Part shown: in pieces, positions 5,681 through 11,317 of the stretch
How the letters are laid out: each line of letters starts with the position of its first letter
Position numbering within the stretch: the first letter of the stretch is position 1
Assembly: GCA_045649025.1 (NCBI GenBank)
Contig: JAZRPB010000007.1
Span: 1 to 11,317 of the forward strand
Length of the DNA stretch: 11,317 nt
From: Ornithomonoglobus_A sp045649025
GTDB taxonomy: Bacteria; Bacillota; Clostridia; UBA1381
Direction: 5' to 3'
Position numbers and translations under genes: made by a program
Notes under the pieces: generated by a model
Seen by the model: the letters and a program-made list of their open reading frames with translations, nothing else
What the model was told of the DNA's origin: nothing
The model's database searches: none

Positions 5681-6031
5681 ATGAACACACAAGAAATCAT
5701 TAACGCTTTAACAAAAGACCAAATAAGAACAGATTTACCTGACCTAAAAGTTGGTGACACTGTAAAGGTTTACCAAAAGATTGTGGAAGGTAACCGTACA
5801 AGAACTCAAATGTTTGAAGGAACAATCATAAAGGTTCAAGGCGGCGGTATCGCCAAAACATTCACTGCAAGACGTATTTCTTACGGTGTTGGCGTAGAAA
5901 AAACCTGGCCTGTTAACTCACCTAACATTGAAAAGATTGAGGTTTCAAGAAAAGGTAAGGTTAGAAGAGCAAGACTATTCTATCTTCGCGACAGAGTGGG
6001 TAAGGCTGCAAAGGTTAAGGAAAGAATATAA
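5681..6031 (+). CDS. rplS: 50S ribosomal protein L19
   Basis: A 116-residue L19, located at the 30S-50S interface. The sequence has the family features: I-R-T-D-L-P (15-20), G-D-T-V-K-V, G-N-R-T-R-T-Q-M-F-E-G, F-T-A-R-R-I-S-Y-G-V-G-V-E-K and K-V-R-R-A-R-L-F-Y-L-R-D-R-V-G-K-A-A. There are two adjacent ATGs, at 5678 and 5681. GGAGG at 5668-5672 gives 5 and 8 base spacings, so 5681 is favoured. A reading from ATG 5639 would run through the leader RNA and has no ribosome binding site. Upstream partners often found with rplS in Firmicutes (rpsP, rimM, trmD) are missing, but the downstream order lepB-rbgA is conserved. A terminator follows 12 bases after the stop. Confidence 0.96.
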   Translation: MNTQEIINALTKDQIRTDLPDLKVGDTVKVYQKIVEGNRTRTQMFEGTIIKVQGGGIAKTFTARRISYGVGVEKTWPVNSPNIEKIEVSRKGKVRRARLFYLRDRVGKAAKVKERI

Positions 6032-6043
6032 CCTTAATTATTT

Positions 6044-6078
6044 AAAAGAGGACAGGTCTGTGTCCTCTTTTATTTTTT
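6044..6078 (+). terminator. Intrinsic terminator of rplS
   Basis: AAAAGAGGACA (6044-6054) pairs perfectly with 6061-6071 around the loop GGTCTG and is followed by TATTTTTT. It separates rplS from the lepB promoter. Confidence 0.9.
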
Positions 6079-6097
6079 AAAAATATTTTAAATTATA

Positions 6098-6126
6098 TTG
6101 ATTTTTTCAAGAAAATGGTATATTAT
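6098..6126 (+). promoter_or_regulatory. Promoter of lepB-rbgA-nagA
   Basis: TTGATT (6098-6103), a 17 bp spacer and TATTAT (6121-6126), placed just after the rplS terminator. The start codon of lepB is about 55 bases downstream. Confidence 0.7.
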
Positions 6127-6185
6127 ATATAGTAGTATATTAATGACGTTTAGATATTTATGATGTGAAGGGAAGCGACTATATA

Positions 6186-6827
6186 ATGGAAAATTCAGAG
6201 AAGAAGAAAGTGAATTGGTTAAAAGAAATATGGGAATGGGTATACACAATAGCAATAGCAATTGCAATTGCACTGCTTATTAAGAACTTTTTATTTGATA
6301 TTGTAAAGGTAGACGGCTCAAGTATGTATCCTACATTAATTGACGGCGACAGACTGATTGTGTCGCGCCTGGGCTACGAGCCTGAATATGGCGATATAGT
6401 TATTTTAGACAGCACATATAAAGACAGACAGCAATACTACAAGAGCGTTGCAGAGGGTGACGGAAAAGAAGAACTTGGTTTTATTGGCAAGCTTACAGCA
6501 AAGCTTCCGCAACATTTAAAAAAACGCTACTATGTAAAGAGAGTTATAGGTATGCCCGGACAGACCGTTGATTTAAGAGACGGTAAGGTATACATAGATG
6601 ATGTGCTTTTAGATGAAGAATATTATGACGGTGTAACCTATCCGATTGATTCAAATATGCAATTTCCCATAACAGTAGAGGAGGATACTGTATTTGTTAT
6701 GGGAGATAACCGACCAAGAAGTAAAGACAGTCGTTCAGCAGATTTAGGTCTTGTTCCATATGAAGCATTGTTAGGTCAGTCACAATTTAGAATTTGGCCT
6801 CTTAACGCAGTGGGTGTGACAAGATAA
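6186..6827 (+). CDS. lepB: Signal peptidase I
   Basis: A 213-residue membrane-anchored serine protease that removes signal peptides from exported proteins. A short basic N terminus is followed by one membrane helix (about 17-38), and the rest lies outside the cell. Box B, G-S-S-M-Y-P-T-L, holds nucleophile Ser46. Box D, Y-Y-V-K-R-V-I-G-M-P-G (115-125), holds the general base Lys118. Box E, F-V-M-G-D-N-R-P-R-S-K-D-S-R, is near the C terminus. Between boxes C and D there is a charged insert of roughly 35 residues (about 78-113) rich in Lys, Gln and Tyr. ATG 6186 is preferred because AAGGGAAG lies about 10 bases upstream; ATG 6165 has no binding site. It has its own promoter after the rplS terminator and is followed 87 bases later by rbgA, the conserved Firmicute order. 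Confidence 0.95.
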   Translation: MENSEKKKVNWLKEIWEWVYTIAIAIAIALLIKNFLFDIVKVDGSSMYPTLIDGDRLIVSRLGYEPEYGDIVILDSTYKDRQQYYKSVAEGDGKEELGFIGKLTAKLPQHLKKRYYVKRVIGMPGQTVDLRDGKVYIDDVLLDEEYYDGVTYPIDSNMQFPITVEEDTVFVMGDNRPRSKDSRSADLGLVPYEALLGQSQFRIWPLNAVGVTR

Positions 6828-6914
6828 TCTAAATTAAATAGTATAAAATCAAAAAAGAATGCAAAATATTTTGTGCTGATTAATTATATTTAGCATGGCA
6901 GAAAGGAAGACGGT

Positions 6915-7778
6915 ATGCAAAATTTGCAATGGTATCCGGGTCATATGGCAAAAACAAGACGTTTAATTGAGGAAAATCTCAAAATGATAGACGTTGTTGT
7001 TGAGATATTAGACGCACGTATTCCATATTCGGGCAGAAATCCGTATTTTAACGATATTATAAAAAATAAACCCAGATTATTGGTTATGAATAAATCCGAC
7101 CTTGCAGATAAAAGCCTCACAGAAAGATGGATTAATTGGTATAAAAATAAAGGACTTAAGGTTATACCAATAAGCTGTACCACAGGTGCGGGAATTAACA
7201 GGGTTATTAGTGAAGCACAATCACTTATTCAGGATAAAATTGACAAGGATAAGGAAAAGGGCAGAACAAGAACACTAAAAATTATGATGGTGGGTATACC
7301 CAATGTTGGTAAATCAAGTCTTATAAATCGTCTTGTTGGTAAAGCAAGCACCAAAACAGGGGACAAGCCCGGTGTAACAAGAGGTAAGCAGTGGATACGT
7401 TTAAAGGGTAATGTTGAACTTTTAGATACTCCTGGTATTTTAGCACCAAAATTTGAAGACCAGGAGGTTGCAAAACGTTTGGCATTTACAGGTGCAATAA
7501 AAGACGAGATAATGAATACCGAGCTTCTAGCATACGAACTATGTACATTGCTTGGGGAAAGATATCCCGATTTGCTTTGTGCAAGGTATAAAATAGATAC
7601 AGTAGAAAATCTGCAAGGGTTTGAAATTTTAGAAAAAATCTCAAAAAAACGCGGTTTTATTGTTAGTGGAGGGGAGGTAGATATGGAGCGTGGAGCCAAT
7701 ATGGTTATAGATGAGCTTCGTGGCTCAAAAATTGGTAATATAACACTCGAAGACCCCGAGCAAGACTTTTGTGAGTAA
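6915..7778 (+). CDS. rbgA: Ribosome biogenesis GTPase RbgA (YlqF)
   Basis: A 287-residue circularly permuted GTPase needed for late assembly of the 50S subunit. The GTPase motifs come in permuted order: G4 N-K-S-D (59-62), G5 S-C-T (87-89), G1 G-I-P-N-V-G-K-S-S (127-135), G2 Thr155 in P-G-V-T, and G3 D-T-P-G (171-174). The N terminus Q-W-Y-P-G-H-M-A-K (5-13) carries His10, equivalent to the catalytic histidine of the family. The C-terminal third is the RNA-binding domain. AAAGGAAG at 6902-6909 lies 5 bases before the ATG. It belongs with lepB and, 20 bases downstream, nagA. It joins L19, L10, L12, L32 and YceD in giving the window a clear ribosome-assembly theme, though the genes are on different strands. 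Confidence 0.96.
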   Translation: MQNLQWYPGHMAKTRRLIEENLKMIDVVVEILDARIPYSGRNPYFNDIIKNKPRLLVMNKSDLADKSLTERWINWYKNKGLKVIPISCTTGAGINRVISEAQSLIQDKIDKDKEKGRTRTLKIMMVGIPNVGKSSLINRLVGKASTKTGDKPGVTRGKQWIRLKGNVELLDTPGILAPKFEDQEVAKRLAFTGAIKDEIMNTELLAYELCTLLGERYPDLLCARYKIDTVENLQGFEILEKISKKRGFIVSGGEVDMERGANMVIDELRGSKIGNITLEDPEQDFCE

Positions 7779-7798
7779 TAAAAAATGGAGGAAATAAA

Positions 7799-8935
7799 AT
7801 GATTTTATGTAATGGATTAGTTGTGGATGAAAACTTCACACTAAAAAAATGCGATGTGGAAATTGAAAACGGCAAAATAGTAAAGATTGGTGAAAATTTA
7901 AAAGGCGATAACAGAGTTGACCTTAACGGTAAATATCTGTTGCCAGGATTTGTTGATACACATATTCACGGAGCATATGGAACAAGAATAAGTGATGATA
8001 ATTTTGAATATGAAAAGACTTTGAGGTTTGAGGTAACGCAGGGTGTTACATCAATTGCAATTACACCGTCTCCAACTGCAAATATAGATAAATTAATGGG
8101 ACAAGTTGCAGCAATAACCGAAATTCCTAAAATTCCGCATTGTACAAAAATAATGGGAATACATTTTGAAGGCCCGTTTTTGAATGCAAACAAAAAAGGT
8201 GCTATGCTTGAGAAAAATCTTCTTGATGCTGATATAAAATTATTTGATGAAATATGCGCTATCACAAAGGGAATGCTCAAGATTATGACCGTTGCACCTG
8301 AAATTGATGGTGCGGATGAGTTAATAAAGTATGCAACATCAAAGGGTGTACAGATTTCTATGGGACACACAATTGCCACTTATGACGAGGCAATGAAAGG
8401 CATTGAAGCGGGTGCAAATGCAATGACACACACATTTAATGCCTCGCGTTCAATACATCATAGAGAGCCAGGTGTGTTAGTTGCGGCGTTAAATGATGAT
8501 AGGGTTTTCTGCGAGGTTATATGTGATTTTATACACGTACATAAAGCTGTAATAGAAATGATACATAAGCTAAAGGGTAGAGATAAAATGGTAATCATAA
8601 GTGATTCAGGAAGTGCAGCAGGAATTAATGCATCTGTAATCGAATGTGATGAAAGAATACTATATATCAAGGACGGTGTAGTTACTCTTGCAGACGGAAC
8701 AATTGCAGGAAGCTCCAAAACAATGGCAGATGGCGTAAAGAATTTAATTAATATGGGAATACCCGTAGAGGATGTATCTAAAATGGCATCATATAATCCT
8801 GCTATAAGACTTAACGCTGAAAATGAAATTGGAAGTATAGCAGTTGGAAAGGTTGCAGACTTGGTTATTCTAAATGAAAATTATGACGTTGATGCAACAA
8901 TAATAGATGGTGAATTAGCATTCGGAACGTTGTAA
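7799..8935 (+). CDS. nagA: N-acetylglucosamine-6-phosphate deacetylase
   Basis: A 378-residue amidohydrolase that converts GlcNAc-6-phosphate to glucosamine-6-phosphate and acetate during amino sugar or cell wall recycling. Metal ligands are in place: D-T-H-I-H-G (53-58), Glu124 in H-F-E-G-P-F, His190 in M-G-H-T and His211 in T-H-T-F-N-A. H-H-R-E-P-G (220-225) and A-G-S-S-K-T-M (303-309) are family sites. The catalytic aspartate is Asp269, but it sits in I-S-D-S-G-S-A-A-G where the usual text is TDAM or similar. GGAGG at 7787-7791 lies 7 bases before the ATG. It starts 20 bases after rbgA with no terminator between, so it is likely the last gene of lepB-rbgA-nagA. The usual partner nagB is not in the window. 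Another sugar deacetylase of the same family is possible. Confidence 0.9.
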   Translation: MILCNGLVVDENFTLKKCDVEIENGKIVKIGENLKGDNRVDLNGKYLLPGFVDTHIHGAYGTRISDDNFEYEKTLRFEVTQGVTSIAITPSPTANIDKLMGQVAAITEIPKIPHCTKIMGIHFEGPFLNANKKGAMLEKNLLDADIKLFDEICAITKGMLKIMTVAPEIDGADELIKYATSKGVQISMGHTIATYDEAMKGIEAGANAMTHTFNASRSIHHREPGVLVAALNDDRVFCEVICDFIHVHKAVIEMIHKLKGRDKMVIISDSGSAAGINASVIECDERILYIKDGVVTLADGTIAGSSKTMADGVKNLINMGIPVEDVSKMASYNPAIRLNAENEIGSIAVGKVADLVILNENYDVDATIIDGELAFGTL

Positions 8936-8971
8936 TGCTCTGTAAGTAAATGCAGAAAAATTGAATAGCAT

Positions 8972-9010
8972 AAGAGATATGATATAGAATTATACCATAT
9001 CTCTTTTTTT
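8972..9010. terminator. Terminator between nagA and the convergent membrane protein gene
   Basis: AAGAGATATGATATA (8972-8986) pairs with 8991-9005 around GAAT, with a single A-C mismatch (a G-U pair on the minus strand), and runs into seven T's on the plus strand (9004-9010). The minus-strand stop codon at 9009-9011 overlaps the end of that T tract, so the hairpin probably serves both directions, though the minus side has no good U tract. Confidence 0.85.
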
Positions 9011-9437
9011 ATACAATTCTGTATTGTGGCTTTTCTTCTCCAAACAGATAATATCTAAAATAATCATCTGCGATTATACAAACAAGGCTCATTATAAGCC
9101 ACAGAAATGAATAGGGAAGGCATATCTGTCCTAAAATATTATATGGTAAATTGCTATAATCCCACACATTCAAGCTAAGCCATAAATTCAAAACACATCC
9201 AAACACAAACTCGAGTACAGTAATCATAAATGCACCAAAAAACATTTGCAAAATAAGCGGAAACTCAAATGTAAAATGTTCGTTTAGCATACCAATTAAA
9301 ACAAAGCATATTCCGCCAAGTAAAAACATACTCCAATGGCTGTGACCTCGCCACATAAGCTCTATTAAGAGGTACGATATACCACCGAGCGAAAATAAAA
9401 TAAACTTATTTATAAAAGAATTTTTAAAATTATCCAT
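9009..9437 (-). CDS. Four-helix membrane protein, CmpB/putative ABC-transporter type IV family
   Basis: A 142-residue protein with four hydrophobic segments (about 11-29, 35-51, 59-88, 104-124) and a short polar C terminus; it is an integral membrane protein. Recognisable blocks are R-G-H-S-H-W-S-M-F-L-L-G-G (30-42), V-L-E-F-V-F-G (74-80), V-W-D-Y-S-N-L-P-Y-N (91-100) and G-Q-I-C-L-P-Y-S (103-110). These I associate with the clostridial family named putative ABC-transporter type IV. Despite the name no ATPase partner is here and the function is unknown. The ATG at 9437 has only AGGGG as a ribosome binding site, and that sits inside the gyrB terminator stem (9439-9455), directly before the start codon. 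It has no visible promoter of its own, so it may be weakly expressed or depend on read-through from gyrB. Confidence 0.75.
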   Translation of the reverse strand: MDNFKNSFINKFILFSLGGISYLLIELMWRGHSHWSMFLLGGICFVLIGMLNEHFTFEFPLILQMFFGAFMITVLEFVFGCVLNLWLSLNVWDYSNLPYNILGQICLPYSFLWLIMSLVCIIADDYFRYYLFGEEKPQYRIV

Positions 9438-9438
9438 A

Positions 9439-9481
9439 AAAACACCCCTGATTTTTATTATATGAAAATCGGGGGTGTTTT
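9439..9481 (-). terminator. Terminator of gyrB, overlapping the next gene's translation start
   Basis: 9465-9481 pairs with 9439-9455 over 17 positions, with one A-C mismatch on the minus strand and a nine-base loop. The minus-strand 3' arm ends GGGGTGTTTT and runs into TATGG, so the U tract leads straight into ATG 9437. It lies 6 bases after the gyrB stop. Confidence 0.88.
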
Positions 9482-9487
9482 AGTCAA

Positions 9488-11317
9488 TTAATAGTCAAGA
9501 TTTGAAACATTTTTAGCATTAGCTTTTATAAATTCTCTACGAGGCTCAACCTTGTCGCCCATAAGTATTGTAAACGTTTCGTCTGCCATTGCTGCATCCT
9601 CAAGTGTTACCTGAAGTATTGTACGCTTTGCAGGGTCCATTGTTGTTTCCATAAGCTCTTCGGGGTCCATCTCACCAAGACCCTTATATCTTTGCACCTT
9701 ACAACCATTACCCATTTCTGCAATAAGTGCATCTCTTTCGTCTTCATTATATGCGAATTTTTCAACAAGATTTTTGTTCTTGCCCTTGAATACCTTATAT
9801 AGCGGTGGTTGAGCAATATAGATATTACCATTCTCCACAAGCTGACGCATATGTCTGAAGAAGAATGTTAAAAGCAGTGTTCTTATGTGTGCACCGTCGA
9901 CATCGGCATCCGCCATAATAATTACCTTACCATAGCGAAGGTTATTTATATCAAACTCACTGCCTATTCCTGTACCAAGTGCCTGAATAACAGGGAGCAG
10001 CTTTTGGTTATTTAAAACCTGTGCACTATTTGCCTTTTCAACATTAAGCATTTTACCCCAAAGCGGAAGAATTGCCTGATACTTTCTGTTTCTGCCTTGC
10101 TTTGCACTGCCGCCCGCACTATCACCCTCAACTATAAACAACTCTGCGTAATCCTCGCCCTCGTCCTGACAACGTGCAAGTTTACCTAAAAGTGATGAGT
10201 TAACGCCATTTGAGTCACGTCTTGAAGCTTCTCTTGCTTTTTTTGCTGCTTCTCTTGCGCGTGATGCTGCAAGAGTTTTTTCTATTATAATTCTTGCAAC
10301 TTTTGGATTTTCCTCTAAAAAGGCTGCAAGCTTGTCGTTTAGAGCACCTTCAACAAGAGCACGTGCCTCACTGTTTCCAAGCTTTGTTTTGGTTTGACCT
10401 TCAAATTGAGCCTCCATAACCTTAACGCTTATAACAGATGTAAGACCTTCTCTTGTGTCCTCGCCTGAAAGATTTGCATCTTTTTCCTTTAAAAGACCGT
10501 TCTTTCTTGCGTAGTCGTTAATAACTCTTGTTAAACCTGATTTAAAGCCCGTTTCGTGGGTACCGCCATCTGTTGTGCGGATGTTATTTGCAAAGCTCAA
10601 AATATTTTCAGCATACGATGTGGTGTATTGCATTGCAACCTCAACCATCATATCATTTTTTTGTGCTTCAAAGTATACAATATCATCGTGTATTGCATCC
10701 TTATTTCTGTTGAGGTACTGAACAAACTCCTTAATACCGCCCTCTGCGTGAAGCACTTTGGGTTCTTTCTCCAAATCACGCTTGTCGGTAAATATTATTT
10801 TAACGCCTCTGTTTAAAAATGCCTGTTCTCTTAATCTGTTAAGCAGTATATCATAATCAAATTCAAGAGTTTCAAATATCTCGCCGTCGGGCTTAAATGT
10901 AATTTTTGTTCCTGTTTTATCGGTGTCGCCTATAACCTTAAGCTTACAGGTGGGCACACCTCTTTCATAGCTTTGATAATGAATATGCTCACCGTCGGAA
11001 ACCTCAACCTCAAGACGTTCTGAAAGTGCATTAACAACAGATGAACCAACGCCGTGCAAACCGCCCGATACCTTGTAGCCGCCACCGCCGAATTTACCGC
11101 CTGCGTGCAGAATAGTTAAAACAACCTCAACTGTGGGTATTCCCTGCTGTGGATGAATACCAACGGGTATACCACGACCGTTATCGGTTACTGTTACTGA
11201 ATTGTCGGGATTGATGTCCACCAATATCTCGGTACAGAAGCCTGCAAGAGCCTCGTCTATGGAGTTATCCACTATTTCATAAACAAGGTGATGCAAGCCG
11301 GGGGAAGCGGTTGGGCC
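9488..11317 (-). CDS. gyrB: DNA gyrase subunit B, 5' end cut by the window edge
   Basis: The ATPase subunit of DNA gyrase, which with GyrA introduces negative supercoils. About 609 residues are visible and roughly 30 from the N terminus are missing. Counting from the window edge, the GHKL ATPase domain shows E-I-V-D-N-S-I-D-E-A (14-23) with catalytic Glu14 and Asn18, D-N-G-R-G-I-P (45-51) and G-G-L-H-G-V-G-S-S (85-93). The transducer follows with Q-T-K-T-K-L-G-N. The TOPRIM domain has E-G-D-S-A-G-G (397-403) and D-A-D-V-D-G-A-H (470-477), and the C terminus has R-Y-K-G-L-G-E-M and an N-L-D-Y end. This favours GyrB over ParE. At the extreme edge the highly conserved R-G-L-H-H reads P-G-L-H-H, likely a sequence error. 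gyrA does not follow; a terminator does. Confidence 0.95.
   Translation of the reverse strand, partial: GPTASPGLHHLVYEIVDNSIDEALAGFCTEILVDINPDNSVTVTDNGRGIPVGIHPQQGIPTVEVVLTILHAGGKFGGGGYKVSGGLHGVGSSVVNALSERLEVEVSDGEHIHYQSYERGVPTCKLKVIGDTDKTGTKITFKPDGEIFETLEFDYDILLNRLREQAFLNRGVKIIFTDKRDLEKEPKVLHAEGGIKEFVQYLNRNKDAIHDDIVYFEAQKNDMMVEVAMQYTTSYAENILSFANNIRTTDGGTHETGFKSGLTRVINDYARKNGLLKEKDANLSGEDTREGLTSVISVKVMEAQFEGQTKTKLGNSEARALVEGALNDKLAAFLEENPKVARIIIEKTLAASRAREAAKKAREASRRDSNGVNSSLLGKLARCQDEGEDYAELFIVEGDSAGGSAKQGRNRKYQAILPLWGKMLNVEKANSAQVLNNQKLLPVIQALGTGIGSEFDINNLRYGKVIIMADADVDGAHIRTLLLTFFFRHMRQLVENGNIYIAQPPLYKVFKGKNKNLVEKFAYNEDERDALIAEMGNGCKVQRYKGLGEMDPEELMETTMDPAKRTILQVTLEDAAMADETFTILMGDKVEPRREFIKANAKNVSNLDY

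Noticed and set aside
6828..6914. Gap between lepB and rbgA searched for a promoter, terminator or small RNA
   Set aside because: Only an AT palindrome (AAAATATTTT) and the rbgA ribosome binding site are present; nothing supports a separate element.
9009..9437. Membrane protein as a holin or phage remnant
   Set aside because: Size would allow it, but the W-D-Y-S and G-Q-I-C-L-P blocks fit the chromosomal CmpB-type family and no phage genes are nearby.
10030..10110. Trp in place of the basic residue in the GyrB A-I-L-P-L-x-G-K motif as a drug-resistance change
   Set aside because: I recall L-W-G-K in related clostridial GyrB proteins, so it looks like lineage variation rather than a resistance mutation.
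1..11317. tRNA or rRNA genes, CRISPR arrays, insertion sequences, toxin-antitoxin or defence genes
   Set aside because: None was seen on either strand; the coding space is filled by recognised housekeeping and metabolic genes.

Overview
The window looks like a chromosomal stretch of an AT-rich Firmicute, most likely a gut-type clostridium. The evidence is consistent: strong AGGAGG-type ribosome binding sites, TTGACA/TATAAT promoters with 16-17 bp spacers, Firmicute-type leader RNAs ahead of rplJ and rplS, a zinc-ribbon L32, and the Gram-positive gene order rplS-lepB-rbgA. Nothing in it looks like a phage, plasmid, CRISPR or defence island. Both edges carry residues that disagree with very conserved family positions, so this may be a whole metagenomic contig with error-prone ends.

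Layout from left to right: (1) argB (+), with a stop codon at codon 17, then a hotdog-fold acyl-CoA thioesterase (+), closed by a perfect hairpin that terminates in both directions. (2) A convergent minus-strand ribosomal operon reading rplJ, rplL, DUF177/YceD, rpmF. It starts from a consensus promoter at 3422-3450 and passes through an L10 leader that ends in an intrinsic terminator (attenuator). (3) Divergent from it, eda (KDPG aldolase) and kdgK (KDG kinase) on the plus strand. These are the last two steps of hexuronate breakdown into pyruvate and glyceraldehyde 3-phosphate. They are separated by a 283 bp gap full of small inverted and direct repeats. (4) rplS with its own promoter, leader and terminator, followed by lepB-rbgA-nagA from a new promoter. 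(5) Convergent minus-strand genes: gyrB, cut by the right edge, ending in a strong terminator whose 3' end runs into the start of a small four-helix membrane protein gene (CmpB/putative ABC-transporter type IV family).

Most genes are housekeeping: ribosome structure (L7/L12, L10, L32, L19), 50S assembly (RbgA), rRNA/L32-linked YceD, secretion (LepB) and DNA topology (GyrB). A smaller set is carbon and amino acid metabolism (ArgB, Eda, KdgK, NagA). I found no convincing new multi-gene system. The points most worth a second look are the rplJ attenuator, whose terminator loop is complementary to the 5' leader; the gyrB terminator merged with the next gene's translation start; the rplJL-yceD-rpmF arrangement without rplKA or rpoBC; the acidic repeat tail on L10; and the repeats between eda and kdgK.
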